Source of the DNA: Pseudomonas hormoni
Lineage (GTDB): Bacteria > Pseudomonadota > Gammaproteobacteria > Pseudomonadales > Pseudomonadaceae
Reading direction: 5' to 3'
Length of the DNA: 64,000 bases
Assembly (NCBI RefSeq): GCF_018502625.1
Contig: NZ_CP075566.1
Coordinates: 3,024,001-3,088,000 of the forward strand
Both the position numbers and the translations under genes were made by a program. Shown piece after piece: positions 43,858-53,198 of this stretch. The notes beneath the pieces were generated by a model, which was not told where the DNA came from, ran no database searches, and saw nothing but the letters and a program-made list of their open reading frames with translations. How positions within the stretch are numbered: position 1 is the stretch's first letter; every line of letters starts with the position of its first letter.

Positions 43858-43881
43858 TTACACGTTGATCCGCAACACCCC

Positions 43882-43908
43882 AAGCCCGGAGACCCCGGGC
43901 TTTTTTTT
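43882..43908 (+). terminator. Rho-independent terminator after the VAEGG-repeat gene
   Basis: AAGCCCGG (43882-43889) pairs with CCGGGCTT (43895-43902), followed by a run of T to 43908. Confidence 0.9.
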
Positions 43909-44039
43909 GCCTATCGTTTCCCACCGTGGCGAGCGATACGCATAAATCCTGAGTTCTGACGCAAAAGCCCGACGATTGCACGGGACAGTTGCTGTAGGCG
44001 CGTACTAAGATTTGCGCTTGATTTCATCAAGGACGATTC

Positions 44040-44774
44040 ATGAAACGCTTGGCCGGTTGTCTGCTGTCTTTCCTGACGTTCACTGCGGTCGGGGCAGACC
44101 TGAACATGCTCACCGACAACCACCCGCCCCTGCATTTTCAGCAGGGCAACGCGCTGGTGGGGTTTGGCGTGGATGTGGTTCAGGCGCTGGCCGACACTGC
44201 CGGCGATCAGGTGCATTTTCAACAGGTGCCGTTGCTGCGCGCCTTGCGCGTGGCGAGCACCGAACCCGCCACGGGGGTGTTCACCGTGTTGCGCACCGCT
44301 GAGCGTGACAGTCAGTATCAGTGGGTCGGCCCCTTGATGGAGGTGGAAACCGCGCTGTTCTCCACGGACAGCAGCCGGCAACGGGTGGGCAGTTTGCTGG
44401 AGGCCGGCCGTCAGGGCCGGATTGCCGTTCCACGAAAATGGCTGATCTACAGCTACTTGCAGAAACAGGACCTGAACAATCTCTACGGCGTGGAAACACC
44501 CGAACAAATGATGCGTCTGGCGCGACTGGGCCGGACCGAATTTGTGGTGGCCGACACGCTGTCCGTCGCCAGCATGGCCCGTGAGGAAGGTTTGCCGCCC
44601 GAGCAGTTGCACTATCAGATTCCATTGATGAAGCAAGCCACCTACATTGCCTTTTCACCGCTGACCGATGCGCGCCAGGTCGCGCGCTGGCAGCAGGCGC
44701 TGGACGAGATGAGCCGGGACGGACGTCTCGAGCAACTCAAGCAGCGCTGGCTGGTGGATCGCACGCCGCGCTGA
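44040..44774 (+). CDS. Periplasmic binding protein, family 3 type
   Basis: This 244-residue protein has a short signal peptide (ending TAVGA-D). The fold is recognised from LNMLTDNHPPLHFQQGNALVGFGVDVVQALA and ATGVFTVLRTAERDSQYQWVG, the usual pattern of amino-acid-binding SBP_bac_3 proteins. The shortened binding domain and lack of transporter genes suggest a stand-alone sensor or binder. AAGGA precedes the start. Confidence 0.82.
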   Translation: MKRLAGCLLSFLTFTAVGADLNMLTDNHPPLHFQQGNALVGFGVDVVQALADTAGDQVHFQQVPLLRALRVASTEPATGVFTVLRTAERDSQYQWVGPLMEVETALFSTDSSRQRVGSLLEAGRQGRIAVPRKWLIYSYLQKQDLNNLYGVETPEQMMRLARLGRTEFVVADTLSVASMAREEGLPPEQLHYQIPLMKQATYIAFSPLTDARQVARWQQALDEMSRDGRLEQLKQRWLVDRTPR

Positions 44775-44882
44775 CGGCGGATCAACGTTCTCGATAACGA
44801 CTATGCGTCAGGGTGTTTTTTCATCGTGAAGCGCCAGCACTACAGTGGGCTCATCTTCTTCCCACGCTTCTGGAGCTACATC

Positions 44883-45110
44883 ATGAAAAGCATTATCGGT
44901 CTTGGTTTCGCCCTGTCGGTTCTTGGTGCTACGTCGGCTATTGCTGCGCCTCACGCTACTTTGCCAGTGGTTGCGGCGGCAGCGAAGGTGAGTCAGCCAG
45001 CTACTTTGAATGTGAATACGGTGGGTGTTGACCGTAAAGACAGCCAGGCGAGCACACTTTATGTGGCTGAAAACCGTCCTGAGTTTGGTTCGAAGTATCA
45101 GCGGTATTGA
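44883..45110 (+). CDS. Small exported protein sharing the EFGSKYQRY tail (75 aa)
   Basis: The start at MKSIIGLGFALSVLGATS has GGAG upstream; the longer open frame is rejected. A signal peptide ends near AIAA-P. The middle is low-complexity (VVAAAAKVSQPATLNVNTV). The last 15 residues (VAENRPEFGSKYQRY) match the tail of the protein at 43471 at 14 of 15 positions, while the DNA differs at synonymous sites. Confidence 0.75.
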   Translation: MKSIIGLGFALSVLGATSAIAAPHATLPVVAAAAKVSQPATLNVNTVGVDRKDSQASTLYVAENRPEFGSKYQRY

Positions 45111-45137
45111 TTGGGCGGTTTGTGCTGGTGGAAACAG

Positions 45138-45180
45138 GAACTCCCGGGGAGATTTGGTCTTTCCGGGAGTTCTTTTTTTT
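45138..45180 (+). terminator. Rho-independent terminator
   Basis: GAACTCCCGG (45138-45147) pairs with CCGGGAGTTC (45163-45172), followed by eight T. It ends the 75-residue gene. Confidence 0.92.
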
Positions 45181-45812
45181 GGGCATATCCGATGCTGCGG
45201 TAACGGCGGCTATTGGTTTCGCCCTTACGGCGAGTCACTTGGAAAAGCCCCAAGTAACCAAGGGCTCTTGCCCCTTTCGTTCGGTGCCTCGCACCGCGAG
45301 GCGGCCTTCGGGCCGACCTGGCTCTTCGGATGTACGCATTCCCCTGTGGGAGCTGGCTTGCCAGCGATGGTCGTTAACGATGACGCGTGCTGTCTGGATG
45401 AACGCGGTGTCTGGACGTCCATCGCTGGCAAGCCAGCTCCCACAGGGATTGTTGGCGGACAGGATATTGGTGTTCACCCCGATGATCCTGACGGACTTCA
45501 GGTCGGCTATCAGGCCGCCTCGCTTTGGTTTTTGATCTGGCTTTTGATCTTGATCTGCCCCGTCGGAAGGCCGAGCGCAGGTTCTGCGCAGTGGGCAACC
45601 CGGCAGGGATGCCGGGTTAGCCGCCCCCGGCCATGGATGGCCGATGGCGGCGGGCCCACGGAGCAGGACCGGAGCGAGGGAACCCTGAGCCTAGGCGAAG
45701 GGCCGTACGTCAGGGGCCAAAGCGTTTTGGTTACTTTGGCGCTTTTCCAAAGTGACCCGCCGTAAGGGCGGAACCTTAGGCGGCCGTTACCGCAGCAACG
45801 GATATGCCCCCA
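45181..45812. repeat. Long inverted-repeat element, copy 2 (~632 bp)
   Basis: It is a close relative of 32281-33011, with the same GGGCATATCCG ends, CGCCCTTACGGCG blocks, REPIN and central region. The left arm lacks about 100 bases between GTGCCTCGC and ACCGCGAGG that copy 1 keeps. It begins immediately after the terminator T run and ends next to the stop of the leftward FAD gene. Confidence 0.75.
45343..45446. repeat. REPIN nested in inverted-repeat element copy 2
   Basis: This is the same arms and conserved centre as 32539-32642, differing at a few bases. Confidence 0.85.
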
Positions 45813-45815
45813 ACC

Positions 45816-47252
45816 TCACAACACAGCCCCAGCCAAACGCAAAGCCAAAGCCTTCGCCTGACTAGCCACATCAGTCACCGCCGTACTCTCCCACCACATC
45901 CCCCGCAAGGGCGGCCCCATGGCAAACAACCGACCGGCAACCCGCCCATCTTCCCCCAGCACCGCGCCATCGACCGCCGCCGCAATCCCCAACGCCAACG
46001 GCCCCGGCCGCACCAACCCGCGAGCCAGCAACTGCTGCGGCAACGGTCGCGCCACCCGCCGCCAGTCGTACTCGATCCCGCTGGAATTGATCAACGCCGC
46101 CCCGCTGACGACAACCGTTTCACCTTCACCACGACGGCGGATACGAATGCTCACTTCACCACCCGAAGAAGGCTCAAGCCCCTTGTACGAAGCCGCCTGA
46201 ATCCGCAACCGCCCTTCCCCGTGCAGTCGCTCCACCAACTCCGCACTCAGCGGCGGCGAACGGTGATGGTGACTCTCCCACCAAGGCCGCACATGCCGCA
46301 CAAACTGCCGACGCTGCTCGTCCGTCGCCTGATTCCACAAACGGCCAATGTGCGCCCGCACAGTGTCCAACGGCGCCTGCCAGTCGATACCCTGCGCAAT
46401 GGCCTCCCGACAATGCCGGCGCAATTCACGCACCAACTGTCGCGGTGTGCGAATACTGTGATCCTCGGCAAGAAAATCCGCCCAGGCCGGCGGTTGCCGG
46501 CGCACATGCGGCAACAGTCCGTGCCGGGAAAACACTTTGATCGCCCCGCGATGCCCGGCCTGTTCCAGCGACACCACGGCATCGACCATGGTCAGGCCGG
46601 AACCGATGATCAGCACCGTCGATTGCGGGTCGAGCTGACGCATGGCCGCCACGTCCCAAGGATCGAGCGCCGCCGCGTTCAAACCGCTGGACTCGGTCTG
46701 CGGCGTGCGTGCAGCGGGAAACATCCCCGTCGCCAACACCGCATAAGCGCCCTGCAATCGCTGCCCGTCACTCAAGTTCAGCCGCACCGAATCGCTCAAC
46801 GTTTCCAGGTCAACCACCTCGGCCCGCACATGCTCGACGGTCGAGCCATTCAAGGCGCCCACCGCTCGCGCCTCGGCCAGGCGCTGCTGCACGTACACAC
46901 CGAAAAGCCCCCTTGGTGGAAACAGCTCGCTGACAGGCACATGCTGCTCATCGGACTCCGGCCAGCCTCCGGCGGCGATGTAATCGGTCAGCCACTGAGT
47001 CAGGTCATCGGCATTGTCCGGATCGACGCTCATGCGCGCCGCGTTGCCGTTCAGCGTATGGCCCAACTCGACCGCGCTGTACGCCTCGCCCCGTCCGAGC
47101 TCGGCCCGTGGCTCGATCACCAGCAACGAGCGCTTGCCGGGCAGACGCAACAACTGCGCCGCCAGCATCGTGCCGCTGAGGCCGCCGCCGATGATCAGGA
47201 TGTCTGCGTGGCGGATGACGTCGGTCGTCTGTCCGCTTCGGGTTTCAGTCAT
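45816..47252 (-). CDS. FAD/NAD(P)-binding oxidoreductase
   Basis: This 478-residue protein has two dinucleotide-binding motifs: ADILIIGGGLSGTMLAAQLL at the N-terminus and VLIIGSGLTMVDAVVSL near residue 220. HTLNGNAARMSVDPDN is typical of the FAD-NAD(P)-binding family (COG4529 type). It is the last gene of the Liv-like operon, 14 bp after the ATPase gene. It may act on the imported compound, but the substrate is unknown. Confidence 0.8.
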   Translation of the reverse strand: MTETRSGQTTDVIRHADILIIGGGLSGTMLAAQLLRLPGKRSLLVIEPRAELGRGEAYSAVELGHTLNGNAARMSVDPDNADDLTQWLTDYIAAGGWPESDEQHVPVSELFPPRGLFGVYVQQRLAEARAVGALNGSTVEHVRAEVVDLETLSDSVRLNLSDGQRLQGAYAVLATGMFPAARTPQTESSGLNAAALDPWDVAAMRQLDPQSTVLIIGSGLTMVDAVVSLEQAGHRGAIKVFSRHGLLPHVRRQPPAWADFLAEDHSIRTPRQLVRELRRHCREAIAQGIDWQAPLDTVRAHIGRLWNQATDEQRRQFVRHVRPWWESHHHRSPPLSAELVERLHGEGRLRIQAASYKGLEPSSGGEVSIRIRRRGEGETVVVSGAALINSSGIEYDWRRVARPLPQQLLARGLVRPGPLALGIAAAVDGAVLGEDGRVAGRLFAMGPPLRGMWWESTAVTDVASQAKALALRLAGAVL

Positions 47253-47266
47253 GGCGTTCTCAATGT

Positions 47267-48034
47267 TCAGTGTTTACCTAGATAGAAGTCATGCAGATCG
47301 CCCCGCGCCAGCAACGCCTCGCTGCTGCCGGACAACACCACTCGGCCAGTGTCGAGGACATAGGCCTGTGACGCGTACTTGAGCGCCACATTAATGTTTT
47401 GCTCGGCAATCAGGAAGCTCACCTGCTCCTCGCGATTGAGCTGGGCGACGATCTCGAAAATCTCCTGGACGATAATAGGCGCCAAACCCATGGAAGGTTC
47501 ATCAAGCAGTACCAAAGTAGGACGGGTCATCAACGCCCGGCCGATGGCGACCATCTGCTGCTCGCCACCGGACGTGAGCCCGGCCTGGGTCTTGCGCTTG
47601 GTTTTCAGGCGTGGAAACCAGGCGTAAATCCGCTCCAGGTCCCGGGCCATGTCCTGGCGGCTCAAGCGCCGCACGAAACCGCCACTGCGCAGGTTGTCCT
47701 CGACCGTCAACTGCGCAAAGACATGGCGACCTTCCAGCACATGCACCATCCCTTGGCGCACCCGCAGACTGGGATCGACACCCGCCGTATCGCGGCCGAA
47801 AAACTCGATGGTGCCGCGACTGACTTGCGCCCGCTCGGCCCGCACCAATCCGGAAATCGCCTTGAGCGTGGTGCTTTTGCCCGCGCCGTTGGCACCGAGC
47901 AATGCGACGATACCGCCCTTGGGCACCGTCAGCGAAACCCCGGCCACGGCCAGGATCGCGCCGTCGTAGATCACCTCGATGTCGTTGACTCGCAGCAGGT
48001 CGATGGCGGCATTGTCGCTGGCGGCTTCACTCAT
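47267..48034 (-). CDS. Branched-chain-amino-acid-type ABC ATPase (LivF-like)
   Basis: This 255-residue protein has Walker A LLGANGAGKSTTLK, the signature TSGGEQQMVAIGRALM and Walker B LVLLDEPSMGLAP. It is of LivF type. It pairs with the LivG-type ATPase at 51344. Confidence 0.92.
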   Translation of the reverse strand: MSEAASDNAAIDLLRVNDIEVIYDGAILAVAGVSLTVPKGGIVALLGANGAGKSTTLKAISGLVRAERAQVSRGTIEFFGRDTAGVDPSLRVRQGMVHVLEGRHVFAQLTVEDNLRSGGFVRRLSRQDMARDLERIYAWFPRLKTKRKTQAGLTSGGEQQMVAIGRALMTRPTLVLLDEPSMGLAPIIVQEIFEIVAQLNREEQVSFLIAEQNINVALKYASQAYVLDTGRVVLSGSSEALLARGDLHDFYLGKH

Positions 48035-48037
48035 AAG

Positions 48038-49378
48038 TTACTCGTCCCCGTTGCAGGTGCGTGGCGTCAGGCCTTTTTCCTTGGCGAACGCTGCGGACTT
48101 TTCATCGATCAAGGGTCGCAACAACGCGCGATCGGCGGCGATCCAGTCGCTGATCAGCGTCCAGTTGGCGCCGTCCCACTGCTGTACCCGCGCCGAACCG
48201 CCGCCCTCGTGATCCTTGCACGACAGTTTGAGGTTCTGCATCAGGCCGAAATAGCCCATGTCCTTGAGCCGTGCGTCGTCGATATTCAGGTGTTCCAGCC
48301 CCCAGCGACCCTCTTCGCCATTCAAGGGACGCTTGCCAAATTTACCCTGGGCGGTGCGGATCGCTTCCACCATCACCGCGGCGTTCACCAGCCCGGAGTT
48401 GTAGTAGACGCTGCCGAAATTCTTCAGGTCCTTGAGGTCGCTTTTGCCTTTGTCGAGGATGTACTGCTTGAGGCGTTTGTGGATCTCGAAATCGGTGCCG
48501 GCCGGGTATGGCGTCAGCGCCAGATAACCTTTGGCCGCGGCGCCTGCGGGCAGTACGTCCTCGCTGGAACTGGCCCAAATGTCGCCGACGATGTGGTCCA
48601 CCGGGAAGCCGAAACGCGCAGCAGTTTTCACCGCTACCGGCGTCGACACGCCCCAGGTACGCAGGAACACCCAGTCCGGGTTGACCTGGCGAATCTGCCG
48701 CCATTGCGCCGATTGCTCGTTGCCCGGATCGGCCACCGGAATCTGGATGTTTTCGAAGCCGTATTTCTCTGCCAGCAACTTCAATGGGCCGAGGGTTTCC
48801 CGTCCGTACGCCGAGTCGTGGTAGACCGTGGCGATCTTCTTGCCCTTGAGTTTGTCGAAGCCGCCCTCCCGCTCGGCGATGAAATTGATCAGGCTCGACG
48901 CCTCGCTGTAGAAGGTCAGCATCACCGGGAAGTTGTAGGGGAACACCGTGCCGTCAGTAGCTTCGGTGCGGCCGTAGCCGAGGGTGATCAGCGGAATCTT
49001 GTCGACTTCCGCGCGCTCGCTCAGCGCATACGCCGCCGGCGCGCCGTTGGGGGAATAGATCGCCACCGGCGCGCCGTCCAGGCCCTTCTTGAAGCGCTCG
49101 TAGCACTCGATGCCCTTCTCCGCCGTCCACTCGGTTTCGCATTCCTGCCACACCAGTTTGACGCCGTTGATCCCGCCTTCCACCTCGTTGATGTAGTTCA
49201 GGTAATCGAGCATGCCGGCCCACACCTGCACACCGCTGGAGGCGTACGCGCCGACGCGGTAAGTGGCCAACGGGAAGAACTGCTGGTCGGACGAAGCCTG
49301 AACCATCGGCACCGCACTGCTGAAAACGGCCAGCGTCAAAGCGGCGCCGACCAGTGAACGTTTCAAGGATGCACGCAT
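48038..49378 (-). CDS. Liv-type ABC substrate-binding protein (long, 446 aa)
   Basis: A signal peptide ends near VQASSD. The type I binding fold is visible (FFPLATYRVGAYASSGVQVWAGMLDYLNYIN; GINGVKLVWQECETEWTAEKG; IATVYHDSAYGRE). It is longer than classical LivK (~370). Ligand unknown; the operon suggests an organosulfur or acyl/amide compound rather than leucine. Confidence 0.88.
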   Translation of the reverse strand: MRASLKRSLVGAALTLAVFSSAVPMVQASSDQQFFPLATYRVGAYASSGVQVWAGMLDYLNYINEVEGGINGVKLVWQECETEWTAEKGIECYERFKKGLDGAPVAIYSPNGAPAAYALSERAEVDKIPLITLGYGRTEATDGTVFPYNFPVMLTFYSEASSLINFIAEREGGFDKLKGKKIATVYHDSAYGRETLGPLKLLAEKYGFENIQIPVADPGNEQSAQWRQIRQVNPDWVFLRTWGVSTPVAVKTAARFGFPVDHIVGDIWASSSEDVLPAGAAAKGYLALTPYPAGTDFEIHKRLKQYILDKGKSDLKDLKNFGSVYYNSGLVNAAVMVEAIRTAQGKFGKRPLNGEEGRWGLEHLNIDDARLKDMGYFGLMQNLKLSCKDHEGGGSARVQQWDGANWTLISDWIAADRALLRPLIDEKSAAFAKEKGLTPRTCNGDE

Positions 49379-49408
49379 GTTGTCTCTCTATCTGATAATG
49401 GGGAGGAT

Positions 49409-50458
49409 TCAGAAGCGCAGCGGCCAGTGGCTCAGCCGTTCACGAAGGTTGCTTAGCAGGCGGATCAGGCCTTCCGGTTCCTTGATCAGGAACACAATGA
49501 TCAGCACGCCGAAGATGATTTTTTGCAGGTTCTGCAATTGCCCCGCGTCCACCGAACCGCCGAACAAGGCTTGCCCGGCGTGGCTCAGCAGGATCGGCAA
49601 CAGGCTGATAAACGCGGCGCCGACGAAGTTGCCGGCGATGCTGCCCATGCCGCCGATAATGATGATGAACAGGATCTGGAACGACCGATTGATGTCGAAG
49701 CTGCTGGCGCTGGCCGTGCCCAGATAGGCGAAGGCCCACAGCGCCCCAGCGATACCGAGGTAGAACGAGCTGACGGCGAACGCCAGGTGTTTGTAGCGCA
49801 CCACCGGAATGCCGATCACCGCAGCGGCAGTGTCCATGTCGCGGATCGCCATCCAGTTGCGGCCGATCTGGCTTTTCACCAGGTTCACCGCGACCCAGGT
49901 CAGCAACAACACGGTGGTCAGCGTCAGCAGATAGCGGCCGAGCGGCGTGTTCAGGTCATGGCCGAACAGCGCCAGCTTCGGTGCGGAGATGGTCCCGGAC
50001 GATCCATAGTTGTAGAACCAGGGAAATTTGACGAACAGCCACTCCAGAAAGAACTGTGCCGCCAGCGTGGTGACCATCAGGTAAAAACCTTTGATCCGCG
50101 AACTCGGCAGACCGAAGACGAAGCCCACCAGCGCGCTGATCAATCCGCCGCCCAGCAATGCGACGGGCAAACCGAGCTCGGGCAACCGCAGCAAAAACCC
50201 ATAGGTGGCAAACGCCCCGACCGCCATGAACCCTGCCGCGCCGACCGAGGTCTGGCCGGTGTAGCCGGTGAGCAAATTCAGGCCGAGTCCGGCCAGGGAC
50301 AGCACCAGGAACGGGATCAGGATCGCGTTCAGCCAATAGTCGTTGCCGGTCAGCGGCACAACGATGAAGGCAATCAACAACAGACCGAGCAGGCCAAAAG
50401 GGACACGACGCTGGATCAACACCGACGGCGCGGTTTCGCGGGCAAGGGATATCGACAT
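49409..50458 (-). CDS. Liv-type ABC permease (LivM-like)
   Basis: This 349-residue multi-spanning protein carries LNLLTGYTGQTSVGAAGFMAVGAFATYGF, AIRDMDTAAAVIGIPVVRYKHLAFAVSS and IIIIGGMGSIAGNFVGAAFIS, the usual LivM landmarks. It lies 4 bp after livH-like. Confidence 0.92.
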   Translation of the reverse strand: MSISLARETAPSVLIQRRVPFGLLGLLLIAFIVVPLTGNDYWLNAILIPFLVLSLAGLGLNLLTGYTGQTSVGAAGFMAVGAFATYGFLLRLPELGLPVALLGGGLISALVGFVFGLPSSRIKGFYLMVTTLAAQFFLEWLFVKFPWFYNYGSSGTISAPKLALFGHDLNTPLGRYLLTLTTVLLLTWVAVNLVKSQIGRNWMAIRDMDTAAAVIGIPVVRYKHLAFAVSSFYLGIAGALWAFAYLGTASASSFDINRSFQILFIIIIGGMGSIAGNFVGAAFISLLPILLSHAGQALFGGSVDAGQLQNLQKIIFGVLIIVFLIKEPEGLIRLLSNLRERLSHWPLRF

Positions 50459-50462
50459 GGGT

Positions 50463-51344
50463 TCAGACTCGCTCGATGGCGCGCTCGCCGAACAGGCCGG
50501 CGGGGCGGATGTACAGGAAGGCCAGGGCCAGGACGTAGGCGAACCACGGGGTGATGCCGCCGCCGATCAGCGGGCCGATGTAAACCTCGGCGAGGTTCTC
50601 CGCCGCGCCGACAATCAACCCGCCGACGATGGCCCCGCCAATCGAGGTGAAGCCGCCGATGATCAACACGGGCAAGGCCTTGAGCACCACCAGCGACAGA
50701 GAAAACTGCACGCCTTGGCGCGCGCCCCAGAGCAATCCCGCCACCAAACCAACAATCCCCGCTACCGCCCAGACGATCTGCCAGATGCGGTTGAGGTTGA
50801 TGCCGATCGACAACGCGGCGGTGGTGTCATCGGCCACCGCGCGCAACGAAACGCCGATGCGTGTCTTGTTGAACAACAGCGCCAGCACCGTCACCAGCAC
50901 AATGGCAGCCGCCGCGGCGATCAGGTCGAACTGGCTGACCATCATCCCGCCGATGAACACCGGCACGTCGTCGATGCCCAGGTCCAGTGCCCGCACCTGC
51001 GAGCCCATCAACCCTTGGGCCAGGCCTTCGATGATGAATGACAAGCCAAGCGTCGCCATGAACAAGGTGATCTGCGAGCGATTGACCAGCGGCCGCAGCA
51101 CCAACCGTTCGATCAGCAGCGCGCCGACGATCATCACCACCACCGTCAGCAACAGCGCCAAGGCAAACGGCACGCCCTGATCGTGCAGGCTGACGAAGGT
51201 CAGCGCAGCGAACAGCAGCATCGCGCCCTGGGCGAAATTGAACACGCCGCTGGCCTTGTAGATCAGCACGAAGCCGATGGCGACCAGCGAATACATGGTC
51301 CCGGCGAGCAGGCCGCCGAGCAGGGTTTCGAAGAAGAACGTCAT
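50463..51344 (-). CDS. Liv-type ABC permease (LivH-like)
   Basis: This 293-residue membrane protein has GLLAGTMYSLVAIGFVLIYKASGVFNFAQGAML and IIGGFTSIGGAIVGGLIVGAAENL, typical LivH stretches. The ATG overlaps the stop of the livG-like gene. Confidence 0.92.
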   Translation of the reverse strand: MTFFFETLLGGLLAGTMYSLVAIGFVLIYKASGVFNFAQGAMLLFAALTFVSLHDQGVPFALALLLTVVVMIVGALLIERLVLRPLVNRSQITLFMATLGLSFIIEGLAQGLMGSQVRALDLGIDDVPVFIGGMMVSQFDLIAAAAAIVLVTVLALLFNKTRIGVSLRAVADDTTAALSIGINLNRIWQIVWAVAGIVGLVAGLLWGARQGVQFSLSLVVLKALPVLIIGGFTSIGGAIVGGLIVGAAENLAEVYIGPLIGGGITPWFAYVLALAFLYIRPAGLFGERAIERV

Positions 51345-52120
51345 TAGTGCACCACTCCCAGATACGCCGCGATCACTTCCGGATCGGCCTGCACTTCGGC
51401 GGGCGTGCCGTCGCCGACCTTGCGCCCGTAATCGAGGACCACGACGTGGTCGGACAGGCCCATGACCACACTCATGTCGTGCTCGATCAACACCACTGTG
51501 GTGCCGAGGTCGCGGTTGATGTCGGCGATGAAACGGGCCATTTCCTGTTTCTCTTCGGCGTTCATCCCGGCCATCGGCTCATCCAGCAGCAACAGGCGCG
51601 GGCCGGCGATCAGGGCGCGGCCGAGCTCTACGCGTTTTTGCAGGCCATAGGACAGGTTTCCCACCGGCACATCGCGGTGGGCTTGCAGTTCAAGAAATTC
51701 GAGAATGCCCTGGGCTTGTTGGCGGAAGTTTTCAGCTTCACGGCGTGCTCGCGGCAGGTTGAGTGCCTGTTCGATGAAGCTGCTGCGCAAGTGCCGGGAC
51801 AAGCCGGTGAGGATGTTGTCGATCACGCTCATCTTCTTGAACAGCGCGTTGTTCTGGAACGTACGGCCAATGCCCCGGCGCGCCGCGCTCAACGGGTCGA
51901 TGCGTTTGAACGGCTGCTGCTCGAAGACAATCGAACCGGCGTCGAAGCGGTACACGCCGTTCAGCACATTGAGCAGCGAACTCTTGCCTGCGCCGTTGGG
52001 GCCGATCAGGGCGCAGATCTCGCCACGACGCACGTCGAAGGACAGTTCGTTAATCGCTTTCACGCCTTTGAAGGACAGGGAAATGCCGCTGACTTGCAGG
52101 ATGGAATCGGTCGAGCTCAT
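51344..52120 (-). CDS. Liv-type ABC ATPase (LivG-like)
   Basis: This 258-residue protein has Walker A LIGPNGAGKSSLLN, an LSYGLQKRVELGRALI signature and Walker B LLLLDEPMAGMN. The ATG overlaps the preceding gene stop (ATGA). Confidence 0.92.
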   Translation of the reverse strand: MSSTDSILQVSGISLSFKGVKAINELSFDVRRGEICALIGPNGAGKSSLLNVLNGVYRFDAGSIVFEQQPFKRIDPLSAARRGIGRTFQNNALFKKMSVIDNILTGLSRHLRSSFIEQALNLPRARREAENFRQQAQGILEFLELQAHRDVPVGNLSYGLQKRVELGRALIAGPRLLLLDEPMAGMNAEEKQEMARFIADINRDLGTTVVLIEHDMSVVMGLSDHVVVLDYGRKVGDGTPAEVQADPEVIAAYLGVVH

Positions 52121-53022
52121 GCGATATCCCGTTTGAATTCGGTGAGCCAGGTGGGCTGCGGTTGAGCGTCAGGGCTGCGCGTGGCTTGCCAGATGAAATG
52201 CAGGTTGTGGAAACCGAGCAGTCGGCGAACGCGATTCTTGATCAGGCGTTGCAGGCCTTTTTCCGGGTGGGCGATGGCCCAGTCGCACAGGCGCCGGCGC
52301 CAGGTGCCATGTGGGGCGAGACGGCTTTCGATTTCCGCCGCCAGCAGTTGCAGGCGTTCCGCCGAGAGCAGCAGCCCGGATGGCGCCACTTCCCGACGGT
52401 CGCGACTGGCGCTGCCGGGGCTTTCCGGGAAGGCCAGGGAGTGGCCGCAGGTCAGCCACTGCTCAAGCAATACCGTCAGGCCGGCCTGCCATTGCGTGCC
52501 CTCTTCGCTCCACAGTTGCGAGCCCTTGCTCCAGCGGTTGAGCCGTTGCGGGGTTTCTACCGGACCGAGCAGATCGTTGAAGTTCAACAGCGATTGGCCC
52601 TGATTGAGCCAGAGTTGCTGCGTCTGCCGACCCTGAACGAAGGCGTGCGTGGGACCGCTGCGCCACAGGATTTTGTGCAGGGATTCGGGGTCGAGGTTGT
52701 CCGGCAGCGTCAGCACTTGCCCGCCAATGTGTTGGGCGGCCAGGGCCAGCAGCAACAGATCCGGCTCGAACGCGCCGCTGAGGGCCAGACGTGAATCCTC
52801 GGTGAAACCTTGCTGGCGCAAACCGTCTGCCAGGCGCTCGACGTCGCGCAAGACGTCGATCCAGCGCCAGACAAACCACTGGCCGTGGCGCTTGTGACGC
52901 AGCGCCGCTTGCAACGGACTGATCTGCGCCCAGTGACGCAATTGCTCCAGTGCCTTGGGCAGCTCGACCCGCCACTCGGCGGTGTCCGCGAGGGGCGGAC
53001 GTTTGAGTTCGTGCACGCTCAT
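52117..53022 (-). CDS. Shrunken acyl-CoA-synthetase-like (AMP-binding) protein without ATP motif
   Basis: This 301-residue protein starts at MSVHELKRPPLADTAEWRVE (AGGAGGT upstream). Residues ~20-150 match the N-terminal subdomain of acyl-CoA synthetases (HKRHGQWFVWRWIDVLRDVERLADGLRQQGF; LLLLALAAQHIGGQVLTLPDNL). No TSGTTG-type phosphate-binding loop and no C-terminal lid are present. The end (RRRLCDWAIAHPEKGLQRLI) resembles the mid-region of long-chain synthetases. It is coupled to the livG-like gene. Likely non-catalytic, or remodelled; a role in the transporter system is inferred only from position. Confidence 0.65.
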   Translation of the reverse strand: MSVHELKRPPLADTAEWRVELPKALEQLRHWAQISPLQAALRHKRHGQWFVWRWIDVLRDVERLADGLRQQGFTEDSRLALSGAFEPDLLLLALAAQHIGGQVLTLPDNLDPESLHKILWRSGPTHAFVQGRQTQQLWLNQGQSLLNFNDLLGPVETPQRLNRWSKGSQLWSEEGTQWQAGLTVLLEQWLTCGHSLAFPESPGSASRDRREVAPSGLLLSAERLQLLAAEIESRLAPHGTWRRRLCDWAIAHPEKGLQRLIKNRVRRLLGFHNLHFIWQATRSPDAQPQPTWLTEFKRDIA

Positions 53023-53094
53023 GGGTGACCTCCTGTTCATGGGCAAAAGCGTGCGGTGGTCCGCTGGGCTGTAATCTGTAAAACACCACAAAAC

Positions 53095-53187
53095 CCTGTG
53101 GGAGCGGGCTTGCCCGCGATGGCGGTGCAGCAGGCGAAATCGATGTTGAATGTGCCGCCCCCTTCGCGGGCAAGCACGCTCCCACAG
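53095..53187. repeat. REPIN between monooxygenase and AMP-binding-like genes
   Basis: CCTGTGGGAGCGGGCTTGCCCGCGA and its partner face each other in a 176-bp gap between two same-strand genes. Confidence 0.85.
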
Positions 53188-53198
53188 AGATTGTTGTT

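Noticed and set aside
47399..49357. 652-residue plus-strand ORF across the Liv-like ATPase and binding protein
   Set aside because: It is an antisense shadow; both minus-strand genes have full family motifs and good starts.
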